From the NCBI RefSeq assembly GCF_033115175.1, contig NC_084829.1, forward strand, positions 133,210,996-133,274,995: DNA of 64,000 bases, in the 5' to 3' direction. This document shows positions 1-10,619 of the stretch, in pieces (within the stretch, counting starts at the first letter, position 1; each line of letters begins with the position of its first letter). The stretch comes from Lepus europaeus. Its lineage: Eukaryota; Chordata; Mammalia; Lagomorpha; Leporidae. The position numbers and the translations under genes are program-made. A model generated the notes under the pieces. That model was not told the DNA's origin, did no database searches, and saw nothing but the letters and a program-made list of their open reading frames with translations.

Positions 1-2830
1 AGGTTGGCAAACAACGTGGTCAGGATTCATTCTGAGCTTCTCCAGTGGAGAAATATAAGCTAGTGTTCAAGTCTTCAGTTTCCATGCTGAGGGTGGAGAG
101 TTGAGATCCCAACATCGTTAATCCTCTTTCTCTACACTAGATTTTTTAAGTGTTTGTGTTTCATTACTTTATGCTAACTCAATGAGTACTGAAGGGAAAG
201 AAGAGTAAGACAGCTTTTGTCATTTCCTTTTTGCTAGCAGCTTGATTGAGATATAATTCTCTACCATCCTTTTAAAATCATTACTAAAAGCATGACTTAC
301 TCTCAGTGTGAGAATCCTTTATGCTCAGCCGGTGATCTACTGGCTAGTAGACATGGCTCTCTTCTTTGGGGACCTTGCTTATATTGAACTAAATTCTGTA
401 TGGAGCAAGGGGCCATCACATGATTGACCCTTAAGTGAAGGCAGTAGTCACATCCTACTGAAGTCCACTCTTGAGCTCAAAAAATCTTCAATTGTTTTTA
501 AGTTTTCCAGAAAACTTAATTTAAACACTTTTCCTATTCTTAATTGCACTCCTCCTCCTCCTCATGTCAATCTCTGACAGCATGGCTCCCAGAAATGTGT
601 CCACTGGAGGAAAGTGTGGTTGGATTCAGAGCAGAGCAACAAAAAATTGCATCTCCCTCATTCAGCAGCTCTAATTCTGTGAATGGTCAGGCACTCCTTT
701 TGGAGAGCACTGAGCTCATCAACTGCTTAACTCAATTAAAACCCTAGAGAGTTTTAATTGAGTTATGGTTTTTCTGTAAACCATATTTCTTCTCTGCCAA
801 GAATACCTTATTCTATACAGCTTGACTGCTTTGTGGCAATTGAAACTTTGTTATTTTCATGCCCTCATCCTTTGATCAAAATGTGATAAATGACAACCTG
901 AACACAGAGATCTATGAAGTTTTCCTGGGCCTTCCTCCATGAAGCTATTGGTTACCAGTGATTTTTCATCTGATTACTCATCCACCTAAGTGTGAAGAAT
1001 TCCAGTCAGTTTCATCCATCTTGTTTATAACTAATTTCCTTTGTCCATAAGTTACCTCCTTAAGTAAAAATGGACCTAGCAGCTGTGATTTGGTCCCAGT
1101 AAACATATTCTGCTTTCTGGGCATTACTCCTGCAAAGAATTCATATGCTCATTGCTGCTCAACTATTCCCATTGACTGGTATGCAAAATCCTTTGCTTGT
1201 CTTCATCATGCATCACCAGGATCTCAAGCTCATGCGGGACCACTTGATGGTGTTTCTGTCATGTTGGACTTCAGTTCTTTTTTGGATTTTTCCATTCCCT
1301 CTCTCAACTCTAAGATCATTCTTGTTCTCAGAATGACAAGAGTTCCACTCTGAAGTCTTTCATTAATATTCAACGATGATCTTAAACAGAGAAATGGATT
1401 TCTTTGATATTTTTTTCTGACAATAATGAAATTACTCTTGAAGTATGGAGATTTTTAATATGAGTCTTCACAAGTCTTCAAAGTAAGGTTTTGCAAGATT
1501 ATTGTTTGCCACTGCTATTGTCTGTGTCTGTGCATGTGTGTGTGTTCATAATTATGGGGAATTTGTGGGAAAACTCCCTGATTTGGATTCTTCTTAAACA
1601 CATATTCTTAACTGTAACTTCTGGAGACTCATGTTAGGATGATGACGATCTAATTCCTGAGCAGTTTAAAGTCTTTCTTTCTGAATTGCCTCTAGATGCA
1701 GCTACTCCAGGTTTTTATAGTGTCTAGGTCTATTATTGCCACTTTACCTGTTGGTCACTCCTGTTGGGTACTGAGGGTTGCTGCTCCTGGCTGTTGCTGT
1801 CATCTGAGAGCTGGGGGATCAGGCTCACAATTTAAATTGTGCTCCTGAAATATACAAACTGTGAAGTACTTTATTTTCTTTTCAGTAACTTATGTTCCAC
1901 TCTTTATATTTCCAACTTGTCTTTAAATGGTGTGCTTGAAGGGGAAAAAAAATCTCAAACAAGGAGTCAAGCACTTGTGTTATGGACATAGTTCAACCAT
2001 AATCCAGCAGTATAACCTAGGATAAACACTTGGTCTTCCTGGGATTCCATTTTTTTCCATTAAAAATGAGGCAACTGGACAAGCTCAATCAGCTTGCAGA
2101 AGATGCTTTGATTCTAGAACCTTTCCTTTAGGAACCTGGGCCATTTTGGCACTAGCAATACTTCTAATAGCTGTCTTGTTATTGGAACCTTAAGTTTCTA
2201 AGACTCTGAAAGCTTTGCCTCCAATAGATTTAGCAGAGAAAAAATATGATCAAGGAGAAAATTGGAAAAAAGAGACTACTGATGAACTAAATTTGAATGC
2301 AACATAGATAACAAATTAATATATGTTCACATTACCTTTTCAGAAATTTTGGAGGCCAGGCATGTTTTAAGTTTAGAATTGTAAATTGTATGACATCCCA
2401 GGGGAGCTTCACAAACAAACATTTCTGTAGTGAGCCAACATTCACACAGAATGAGATCAATAAAGACAATATATTTATGTAGCAAACATGAATATTCATA
2501 TAAAGTGGTATGAAGATTATAACATCATGGCACTTAAGATATGGTTTCTTACCTATAATTATGGTAAACTGTCTCTTTTCAGGTTCCCTTATGGATTTTA
2601 GAATTGTGGATAAAGGCTTGTGAGTTAACATTAAGTGGAACCTAGACAGTGGAGGTCCACACTAGTATTTTTATCAGAACAGCAAAATAGGAAACTGGTC
2701 ATAGCATGTAGCCACTTGATTTTATGAAATTCAACCCAAACCTTCAAATTAATTATACCCAGGTGACACTTAAGTCATACTCCCCAAGTAAAATTGATTT
2801 CTCTTTCATTTGTGCTCCTGTTATATCCTG
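1..2830. other. Mostly unassigned non-coding DNA
   Basis: No open frame here resembles a known protein; the longest, about 87 codons near 1090-1353, has no recognisable motif. The stretch around 1985-2110 has the look of a decayed antisense MIR (a reversed version of the MIR core, including an AAAATGAGGCAACTG-like segment), but it is too degraded to call firmly. A perfect hairpin at 728-765 is listed separately. The rest is AT-rich sequence in which I recognise no repeat family. Confidence 0.5.
728..765. repeat. Perfect 15-bp inverted repeat (hairpin)
   Basis: The left arm (728-742, TAACTCAATTAAAAC) is the exact reverse complement of the right arm (751-765), with an 8-base loop CCTAGAGA between them. 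The sequence shows the symmetry directly. There is no sign of a flanking TA duplication or a larger transposon, so its origin is open. Confidence 0.9.
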
Positions 2831-2970
2831 GACAAATTCTTTCGTTCATTAAATGTTTATTTAATTCCTACTAAATGCCACATCCTGAACCAGGTAAATG
2901 GGAATAGAGGAGGGAACAAATTAGTTACTGATCACCATCCTTGTTGAACTCACCAGCAAAGAAATGAAAA
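2830..2970 (+). repeat. Possible L2-like ancient repeat, left part
   Basis: The segment resembles the common mammalian motif in which a CATTAAATGTTTATTTA-type block is followed by TACTAAATGCCA and a GGTAAATGGGAATAGAGG-like run. It appears to resume after the L1 insertion, at about 4782-5060, where a GGTGCCAGGTAAATAAGGAGG-like sequence follows. The match is by memory of pattern only. L2 is the best guess. Confidence 0.35.
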
Positions 2971-3047
2971 GGTGTTATCATGGACTTACCCCCAATGGTA
3001 GAGCTAGGTAGCCCATCAAGGTGGCATGTACCAATGCCATCTTACTA

Positions 3048-3131
3048 GTCAAAGTGAACAGTTCATAATTGATCATAATGATAGGATTCAATGTCAAAGG
3101 GATCACATAAAGAAGACTATTGTCTGCTAAC

Positions 3132-3162
<31 letters not shown>

Positions 3163-3659
3163 GAATTAAAAAGGAGAGAACAATCCAACATGGGAAGCGG
3201 GATACACAGCAGACTCATAGAATGGCAGATGTCCTTTACAGCACTCTGGCCTCAGAATCAGCCCTTAAGGAATTCATATCCAGCTAAAAAGCCCATGAGA
3301 GTTTCTAAGGCATGGAAAGCCAAGACACTGTGGCAAAAAACAAAATGGCCTAAATTAAAGATCTCTGTGAGTTCACAATTGATTACACTGATAGGTCTAA
3401 GAGTCAAAGGGATCACATAAACAAGACTAGTGTCTGCTAATACTAACTGATAGAATAAAAAAGGGAGAGAATGATCCATCATGGGAAGCGGGATACACAG
3501 CAGACTCATAGAATGGCAGATGTCCTAAAGAGCACTCTGGCCTCAGAATCAGCCCTTAAGGCATTTGGATATGGCTGAAGAGCCCATGAGAGTATTTTAG
3601 GAATGGAAAGCCAAGACACTCTGGAAAAAAAAAAAGAAGAAGAAAAAGACCTAAATGAA
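3048..3659 (+). repeat. Tandem ~305-bp units inside the L1 3' UTR
   Basis: Two consecutive units (about 3048-3357 and 3358-3659) share long near-identical stretches: the GTCAAAGGGATCACATAAA block at about 3092 and 3402, the GGGAAGCGGGATACACAGCA block at about 3192 and 3483, and CTCAGAATCAGCCCTTAAGG at about 3251 and 3541. The start of a third unit, TCTCTGTGAGTGAGATCCC, appears at about 3662 and again near 4208-4241. The array is part of the L1 3' UTR and encodes nothing. Confidence 0.85.
3132..3163 (+). repeat. (AAT)n microsatellite
   Basis: About ten uninterrupted AAT units lie within the first 3'-UTR tandem unit; the second unit has only a short TAATACTAACTGATAG-like sequence at the same place. 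The expansion therefore occurred in one unit after the duplication. Confidence 0.95.
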
Positions 3660-4781
3660 AGGTCTCTGTGAGTGAGATCCCAGTGGAAAGAACTGGGCCA
3701 TCAAAGAAGGAGGTACCTTTCTCTGAAGGGAGGAAAGAACTTCCACTTTGACTATGACCCTGTCAGAATAGGATCGAAGTCGGCAAACTCAAAAGGCTTC
3801 TATAGCCTTGGCAACTCATGACTAGAGCCTAGGGAGATTACTGACACCATAAACAAGAGTGTCAAATTGTTAAGTCAACAACAGGAGTCACTGTGTACTT
3901 ACTCCTCATGTGGGATCTGTCCTTAATGTGTTATCCAATGTGAAGTAATGCTATAACTAGTACTGAAAGAGTATTTTACACTTTGTGTTTCTGTGTGGGT
4001 ACAAACTGATGCAATCTTTACTTAATATATGCTAAATTGATCTTCTGTATATAAAGAGAATTGAAAATGAATCTTGATGTGAATGGAATGGGAGAGGGAG
4101 TGGGAGACAGGGGGGTGCGAGTGGGAGGGAAATTATGGGGGGGAAGCCATTGTAATCCATAAGCTGTACTTTGGAAATTTATATTTACTAAATAAAACAA
4201 AACAAAAGATCTCTGTGAGTGAGATCTCTGTGAGTGAGATCCCAGCAGAAAGAACAGGCCATCAAAGAAGGAGGTACCTTTCTCTGAAGGGAGGAGAGAA
4301 CTTCTACTTTGATTATGGCCTTGTCTAAATAAGATTGGAGTTTGTGAATTCAAGAAGCTTCCATAGCCTTGGCAGCTCATTACAAAAGCCTCAGGTGATT
4401 ACTGACGCCATAAACAAGAGTGTCAAATTGTTAAATCAACAACAGGAGTCACTGTGCACCTACTCCCCATGTAGGATCTCTGTCCTTAATGCGTTGTACT
4501 ATGCAAATTAATGGTAAAACTACTACTCAAACAGTACTTTATACTTTGTGTATCTGTATGGGTGCAAACTGTTGAAATCTTTACTTAGTATATACTAAGT
4601 TGATCTTCAGTATATAAATGAGTCTTGATGAAGAATGGGATGGGAGAGGGAGTGGAAGATGGGATGGTTGAGGGTGGGAGGGAGGTTATGGGAGGGAAAA
4701 GCTGCTATAATCCAAAAGTTGTACTTTGGAAATTTATATTTATTAAATAAAAGTTGAAAAAAAAGAAAAGAGGTGTTATCA

Positions 4782-5245
4782 AAGATGTGCAAATTAGCAG
4801 AGAATTAACCTGGTCTTGTGGTTCAAGGAACTCCCTGAGATAGGCATTGAGATTGAAAACTGAATGAATACATGGTGCCAGGTAAATAAGGAGGATAGAG
4901 GAGAGGCAGTGTTTCAGGAAGTGGGGAAAACGATGACTCAGCTGGGAAGAAGCCCTTCAGTGGATACAGAAAACCTCATAAGGTTGGAGCAGAGACAGTA
5001 AGAATGAGAGTAGATAGAGAGGCAGGCTGAGGATCTGCAAGCCCTATTAGAGTTGAGATCTGTTGGTTCCTGTGGCAGCTTTCCATAAAAATGAGTAATT
5101 ATTTCAGACATGAACCATATTATATTCTTTGTATTCCAGAGCTAATCACAGTGATTCACTCATGGCAAATGACAATTTATTCAAGGATGAAATTAAAGAG
5201 ATGGAAGAAAGGAAGGAGGGAGCTTGGGCAGAATGGAGGGAGGGA

Positions 5246-5289
<44 letters not shown>

Positions 5290-6750
5290 AGCAACAGCAA
5301 CTTAAAAATGAACAATTGAATATGAACACTGAAAATAATTTGAGTTTGAGAGATGGCTAGTGTTTACCATTTTGAATGCTTGGAGATGTGTATTCTCAAC
5401 ATGGTTTGGAGTCTAGATCTTTAAGTAAAGCATTAATTTATGCTATAACTTCAGGAAAATAACATTGTTCTCAGAACCTAGGTTTCTTCTCCTACAAAAT
5501 GAGATATTTGCATAATCATCTCTAGCTTTGACATTCAATAATTCTATAAAAGGGGCTTTCAAATGAGTGTGGGGGCAGATTCCTATCATCCAGAGCACAG
5601 TTGGCCGCACACTGTACTTTGATTCCTGTGGATGCTGGGTCATGAACAAATCCTGAAAAGGATCTGTTTTCAGGAAGGAACCTGGGGCATACAGGGTCTA
5701 AACTTTTGGATCCATCTTTGATTAAATGTTCATCCTACTTCTAACAATATAGTTTGAAGAGCTATTTTTCTTCAAATTTATATTCAGTAACACCCTCAAA
5801 ATTTCTCAAATTGCTAGTGTCAGTTAAGACATGAACAAAACAAGGATGTTAAAAATACATTATGTCTCTATGCCATTGCCACAAAAACTCAACAGTCAAC
5901 TTGCCAGCGAAGGCCTCTTTCTTTTCATGGAAGATAATTTGCTGTGGAACTTCATTCAAGTACTTTGAAAATGTGTCCCAGGAAACAAAGCACTTGAAGT
6001 GATTGACAGAAACTGGTTGTGTTTCATTCTAAATCACACTTACTTTCAAGAAAATTATTTTAGCTAGAAGAAGGAGAAGAGAGAACAGTTGGAGTATACT
6101 CTGAGTCCCCAAACATACAGGAAACTTGTGATATATTTTCTTGTTTGGTTTGTGGCAACTTGAGCTGTTTTTCTGTTTTATTCTTCCAATGTTTACAGGT
6201 AAAATGTACATTATAAGGTTTAGAACCTTGAAAAAGATAATTTTAGATTGAGTAGAATTAATTGTAGCCTGCAGTTTGGGGAATTAAATTGGGAGTCCAT
6301 ACAAAGAGTGGACTCGATCATAATTGTCTTGAATTGGATTTTCTACAAGGAAGATGTAAGAGAAGAGGCCACATAGGAATTACACAGGGGCAGACAAATC
6401 CAATTCACTTAGTGTTCATGATGCTGTTGAAACAGTGAGCTGCTGGGGCAAGAGTCAAAAGGATGAAATTCACCATTACCTATAGGGTCTTGGCTCTAGT
6501 GTCATCACTTAGGAGAGGGCTCTTGGTCTTTTGGGGCTTCCCTGTCCTTTTCTCTAAGAAGAATCAGACCATCTGAATCCCAGGACTCCTCCACTCTAAA
6601 GTTCTAAAACTCAGGAAGACAGGTTGCTTTCCATACAGAATTTACAATTACATGTTTGCTTCTGAGCTAAAATATCAGATATTCAAATCTGTTCTTATAC
6701 AAAATTTCATGTTTGTTTTTTAATTTCAGGATAGATTGTCAATTGTATTT
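4782..6750. other. Unassigned non-coding DNA
   Basis: The left end (to about 5060) may be the right half of an L2-like repeat interrupted by the L1 insertion. A GA microsatellite lies at 5249-5289. Around 5447-5550 there is a MIR-like AAAATGAGATATTTG segment. No coding region is recognisable in the remainder. Confidence 0.45.
5249..5289 (+). repeat. (GA)n microsatellite
   Basis: A run of about 16 GA dinucleotides ends in GAGGGAGAG. The purine-rich flanks (GGAGGGAGGGAGGAAG) suggest it grew from a longer GA-rich tract. It is not attached to a CSINE body. Confidence 0.95.
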
Positions 6751-7075
6751 AAAGGCAGTGGACATTGTGGCACAGCAGCTTTAACTCCAACTTGGGATGT
6801 CCACATCCCATAATGGGGTGCTGCTTCAAGCCCCAGCTACTCCTCTTCTGATGCAGTTTCCTACAACCTGGGAATCAGTGGATAATAGCAAAGTAATTGC
6901 ATTCCTGCCACCCATCTAGGAGACCCAGATGAAGTTCAGGTAGCCTTTCTTTAGCCTGGGCCAGCCCTGGCTGTTAAGGGTATTTGGACAGTGAACCAGA
7001 AGATGGAAGATCTCTCTCCCTCTATCCCTCCAGCCTCTCTCTTTCAACTAAAGTGGAAATAAATAAATAACATAA
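6751..7075 (+). mobile_element. CSINE, plus orientation, older copy
   Basis: The head GGACATTGTGGCACAGCAG begins the element. The body has the GATGGAAGATCTCTC block, a CT-rich stretch, and a tail of AAATAAATAAATAAC. Many substitutions relative to the younger copies at 13.5 and 44.1 kb mark it as an older subfamily. It sits just left of an antisense L1. Confidence 0.85.
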
Positions 7076-7734
7076 AAAGAGGTACAATATTTCCAAATCA
7101 TTTATATGTTACTTTCTCTATTGAGTGTGGTTTAGATCTTAGAGACCATATATATACCACAATCTCTTTATTCAGTCATCAGTTGATGGACCTCTGGGTT
7201 GATTCCATAGTTTAGCTGTAGTGAGTTGAGCTGCTATAAGCATGGGGGTACAGATAACTCTTTCATAAGCTGGTTTCATTTCATTTGGATAAATTCCCGG
7301 GAGTGGAATAGCTGGGTCATATGATAGATATATTTTTAGACATCTGAGGAATCTCCATAGTGTTTTCCATAATGGTTGTACTAGTTTACCTTCCCACCAA
7401 CAGTGTACTGGGGTACCTTTTTCCTCACATCCTTGCCAGTATTTTTATTTTTTGATTTTTGTATGTAAATCATTATCACTGAGGTGAGGAGAAACATTAT
7501 TGTGGTTTTTATTTGCATTTCCCTGATGGCTAGTGATCCTGAGCATCTTTTCACATGTCTGTTGACTATTTGTATTTTATCCTTTGAAAAATGTCTGTTC
7601 ATATCCTTAACTAATTTCTTTTTTTTTTTTCTTCTAACTGACAAACAGCTTGAAACTTTGTATTCTCTTCATACCTAGAGTTCACTATTTTTTTAAACTG
7701 GTGGCTTCTCTCTCTCTCTCTCTTTTTTTTTTTT

Positions 7735-8075
7735 GCTTTTAAATATTTACTTATTTTATTTGGAAGAGTTATATATAGAGAGAAAGGCAGAGACAGAGAG
7801 AGAGATCTTCCATTTGCTGGTTCACTCCCAAGATGACTGCAACAGTCAGAGCTGGACCAATCCAAAACCAGGAGCCAGAATCTTCTTCCAGGCCTCCCAT
7901 GTGGGTGCAGGGACCCAAGCACTTAGGCCGTCTTCTGCTACTTTCCCAATGCATTAGCAGGGAGCTGGGTAGGAAGTGAAGCAGCCATCACTCAAGCTGG
8001 TGACCATATGGGATGCCAGAGCTGCAGGTGGAGGCTTCGTTTGCTATGTCACAGCACTGGCACCTAACTCACTTC
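7735..8075 (-). mobile_element. CSINE, minus orientation, nested in L1
   Basis: The reversed tail (TTTAAATATTTACTTATTTTATTT), the GAGAGAGAGATCTTCCAT block, the GGGACCCAAGCACTTAGGCC core and the reversed head GCTATGTCACAGCACTGGC follow in the expected order. A CT-rich run precedes it at 7709-7727. It interrupts the antisense L1 and lies 30 bp from a second CSINE in the same orientation. Confidence 0.88.
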
Positions 8076-8107
8076 ATTTCTTCCTCCTCCTCTTCCTCTT
8101 CTTCTTC

Positions 8108-8396
8108 TTAAGATTTATTTATTTATTTGAAAGGGAGGGAAGGAGGGAGGGAGAGAAAGAGAGAGAGCGATCTTCCATCCACGGGTTTACTCCCCAAATG
8201 GCTGAAGTGGCTGGAGCTGGGCCGATCCAAAGCCCGGAGCCAGGAGCTTCCTCTGGGTCTCTCATGTGGGTGCAGGGGCAGTAGTACTTGGGCCATCTTT
8301 CACTGCTTTCCTCGGCTCCTTAGCAGGGAGCTGGATTGGAAATGAAACAGACAGGGCACCCATGGCTTTACCTGCTACATCACAGCATCGGCCCTC
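8108..8396 (-). mobile_element. CSINE, minus orientation, second nested copy
   Basis: It starts with AAGATTTATTTATTTATTTG and a GGGAGGGAAGGAGGGAGGG purine run, continues with the reversed body (GGGCCATCTTTCACTGCTTT) and ends at the reversed head CATCACAGCATCGGCCC. L1 sequence resumes at about 8400. Between the two CSINEs is a TTCTTCCTCCTCC pyrimidine run. Confidence 0.9.
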
Positions 8397-9195
8397 CTAA
8401 TTCATTTTTTAACGGGACTTCTTATTTTGTTGTTGAGTTTCTTGAGCTCCTTATATATCCTAGATATTAATCTCTTATCAATCTCTTATCAGATGTACAG
8501 TTCACAAATATTTTTTTTTCCATTCTGTCAGTTGCCTCTTTGAGTACTTCCTTTGCTATGCAGAAACTTCTTAGCTTGATATAATCCCATTTGTCTATTT
8601 TTGCCTTTATTGTTTGTGATTCTGGGGTTTTATCCAAGAAGTCTTTGCTTATGTTAATGTCTTGCAGTGTTTTCCCATACTAACTTAATGGTTTCAGGTC
8701 TTTGATCTAGTTCCCTGATCTATTGTGCATTGATATTTATATAGGGTGTAAGGTAAGGGTCTTGTTTCATACTTCTGCATGCAAAGATCTAATATTCCCA
8801 ACACCATTTGTAGAAGAGACTGTCCTTTTTGCAGGGTGATTTGCCAAGGATCAGTTGGTTGTAGAGGCATGGATTTATTTTTGGGTCTCTAATCTGTTGA
8901 ATTGTTTCATTTATCTATTCTTGTGCCAGTATCAGGCTGTTTTGATTATAGCTGCCCTATAAAACATCTTAAAATCTGGTATTGTGATGCCTCCAGTTTT
9001 ATTTTTATTGTTTAGGATTGCTTTAGCTGTTCAGGGGCTCTTGTGATCCCATATGAGTTTTAGTGTCATTTTTTCCTGATCTGAGAAGAGCATACTTGGT
9101 ATTTTGATTGGGATTGTATTGAATCTGTAAATTGCTCTTTCAATCCAAGAATGTGGAAGATTTTGCTACTTTATTATGTTTGAAATAAGTATCTT

Positions 9196-9238
9196 TTAAT
9201 TCCATTTTCCATGAACTTTTGAAGTGGCCTTTGCATTT
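9196..9238. mobile_element. Half copy of a palindromic MITE-like repeat
   Basis: The piece TTTTAATTCCATTTTCCATG followed by AACTTTTGAAGTGGCC matches one arm of the short palindromic family seen at 9745-9885, 24.0-24.2 kb, 55.0 kb and 55.9 kb. Only one arm is present. Confidence 0.55.
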
Positions 9239-9239
9239 G

Positions 9240-9520
9240 GAAAAAACCATCTGTACTGTACATATACAAGCTTTTTTCTTGACATTGTTCCCTCAACAAT
9301 TACAGTCTATTAGCTATTTATATAGCATTTACACTGCACTAAATATTATAAATAATCTAGAAATGATTTAAAGTATGTGGAAAATTGTGTGTAGGTTTTA
9401 TGCAAATCATACACCATTTTTTATACAAGGCACTTGAGCATCTGTAGATTTTGGTGTCTGAGGAGGTCCTGAAAATACTCCCCTGCAAATACTGTGTAAT
9501 GATTGTATACACACACACAC
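9240..9520 (-). mobile_element. Tigger/MER2-type DNA transposon fragment
   Basis: The blocks AATCTAGAAATGATTTAAAG, TGTGTGTAGGTTTTATGCAAAT and CACTTGAGCATCTGTAGATTTTG are the reverse orientation of the MER2/Tigger non-autonomous element. The copy at 54.25 kb shows the same blocks in the opposite direction. It is non-coding and old. Confidence 0.75.
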
Positions 9521-9550
9521 ATACACACACATGCATACATACACACACAC
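9509..9550 (+). repeat. (CA)n-rich microsatellite
   Basis: Interrupted CA repeats with CATACATA units lie immediately right of the Tigger fragment. Pure CA runs of five or six units alternate with ATGCATACATA. Confidence 0.9.
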
Positions 9551-9554
9551 TCAA

Positions 9555-9690
9555 GGGTACCTCAAAAAATTCAGTAAGAAAATGAAATTAAAAGATCAAT
9601 TTATCTGGATGTAAAATAGTTTTGAAACCTATGCATGGTTTTGTAATATTGCGCAATTTCTACAAATCTTCTAAAATACCCATGTATGTA
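9555..9690. mobile_element. Palindromic MITE-like repeat, degraded copy
   Basis: The left arm GGGTACCTCAAAAAATTCAG and the internal blocks AATTAAAAGATCAATTTAT and TTTTGAAACCTATGCATGG match the family described at 9745-9885, but in reverse order. The right arm is poorly preserved. Confidence 0.55.
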
Positions 9691-9744
9691 TGTGTGTGTA
9701 CTTGACTGTTTTTCTTCACACATACATGTAATTATATTGTAAAT

Positions 9745-9885
9745 AAGAGCACTTCAAAAAATTAAAGGAAAATGCATATTATAAAAAACTATACATGGAT
9801 TTCAATTTTTTCACCAAAATAGTTATTTTTAAATTCCATTTTCCCAAAATTTCAGATATCCTTTTATTATATTTGATTCCTTTTT
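9745..9885. mobile_element. Palindromic MITE-like repeat, clearest copy
   Basis: Left arm GCACTTCAAAAAATTAAAGG pairs imperfectly with right arm TTCCCAAAATTTCAGATATC. The centre holds AACTATACATGGATTTCAA and CACCAAAATAG. About 140 bp long, no coding capacity. The layout (short, inverted terminal repeats, several copies) suits a mariner-derived MITE. I do not recall its database name. Confidence 0.6.
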
Positions 9886-10005
9886 GCATTTTTAGTTTAT
9901 TGTAAGGAGAACAGATTTCAAGTATTTCATTGATATGATTATAAGATTATAATTTTCCTCTATCCCCCCTTTTCTTTCCTTCCTTTTTCTTAAATTTTTT
10001 GTCAT
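9886..10005 (-). mobile_element. L1 3'-end fragment, antisense
   Basis: The sequence TTGTAAGGAGAACAGATTTC followed by AAGTATTTCATTGATATG and a CCCCCCTTTTCTTTCC pyrimidine run is the reverse of the older L1 3' end that is attached to ORF2 at 48.9-49.06 kb. It shows only the last ~120 bp. Confidence 0.6.
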
Positions 10006-10450
10006 ATTGGTTCATTATTTAAAACATTTCCACTACTAAGAGATTAAGCCAGTTTGTTTTAACAAATAATGTTTTTCAGGTACTAGCATACATGACGATG
10101 TTACTCATTTATAGGAACTGAAACAGAAATTGGTACAATCTGGGCTTTCTAGGAAATTTGGTCCAGAAAATGAGCATTACCTAGAGTAAACTTCTGTCTG
10201 TTCATGTTAACACTTAGCCTGAAACACACTGTCCAAGACTACTGGACTCAACTCAAAAACAGCGGCCTCCCCGAGCCGTGAGAGGCCGAGTAGCTGTGAA
10301 TTCTGTTTTGTTTTGTTTGCTTGCTTGTTTCTATCCTTTACAACTGGTGTGACCGTCTGCTTAGCATTGTGCTACTCCAGGACAGGCATTCAGTTTTCTC
10401 TTCTATAAAAAGAGAAGCAAATGGGGCTGCTGGCCTCACAAGAGGCTCTT

Positions 10451-10614
10451 AGAAAAGCACACCCATGAATGGAAGGGGAGAGAGAGCGGGAAAGGGGAGG
10501 GTTGCGGGTGGGAGGGAAGTTATGGAGGGGGGGAGCCATTGTAATCTATAAGCTGTACTTTGGAAATTTATATTCATTAAATAAAAGCTTTAAAAAAAAA
10601 GAAAAGCGCATCCA
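10451..10614 (+). mobile_element. Very short L1 3'-end insertion with TSD
   Basis: Only about 134 bp of L1 3' UTR (10466-10599) is present: GGGAGAGAGAGCGGGAAAGG, GGGAGGGAAGTTATGGAGG, GCTGTACTTTGGAAATTTAT, then ATTAAATAAAAG and an A-run. It lies between AGAAAAGCACACCCA (10451-10465) and AGAAAAGCGCATCCA (10600-10614), 13/15 identical, the expected target-site duplication. It is a heavily 5'-truncated retrotransposition. Confidence 0.85.
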
Positions 10615-10619
10615 AAGAA

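Larger units (their letters stand above)
2970..4781 (+). mobile_element. Composite lagomorph L1 3'-end insertion with two 3' UTRs
   Basis: The block lies between direct repeats AGGTGTTATCA at 2970-2980 and 4771-4781, which I read as the target-site duplication. Inside are two consecutive L1-type 3' ends. The first (2981-about 4203) ends in CTAAATAAAACAAAACAAAA. The second (about 4204-4770) ends in TTAAATAAAAG plus an A-rich tail. Both share the terminal block GTACTTTGGAAATTTATATT, the GGGAGAGGGAGTGG run and the upstream AACAACAGGAGTCACTGTG block. No ORF2 is present, so it is 5'-truncated. Either one RNA carried both 3' ends, or a second L1 landed in the A-tail of the first. Confidence 0.75.
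7120..9180 (-). pseudogene. L1 ORF2/3' region, antisense, decayed
   Basis: Read on the minus strand this is the C-terminal part of L1 ORF2 and the adjoining 3' region. The plus strand shows the familiar reversed blocks: TTATTCAGTCATCAGTTGATGG near 7170, CCCACCAACAGTGTACTGG near 7394, and TTGATTATAGCTGCCCTATAA near 8942. Reversed, the segment near 9100 gives the region around ORF2 'INSIQIQLTIQF'-like codons before it breaks. Two CSINEs (7735-8075 and 8108-8396) interrupt it. Frameshifts and stops are everywhere, so it is inactive. The right end abuts a MITE-like fragment and a Tigger remnant. Confidence 0.8.

Noticed and set aside
5249-5289. Arg/Glu-rich frame over the GA run (5091-5360)
   Set aside because: The repeated RE codons come from a GA microsatellite. 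Similar frames over other GA runs are equally artefactual.
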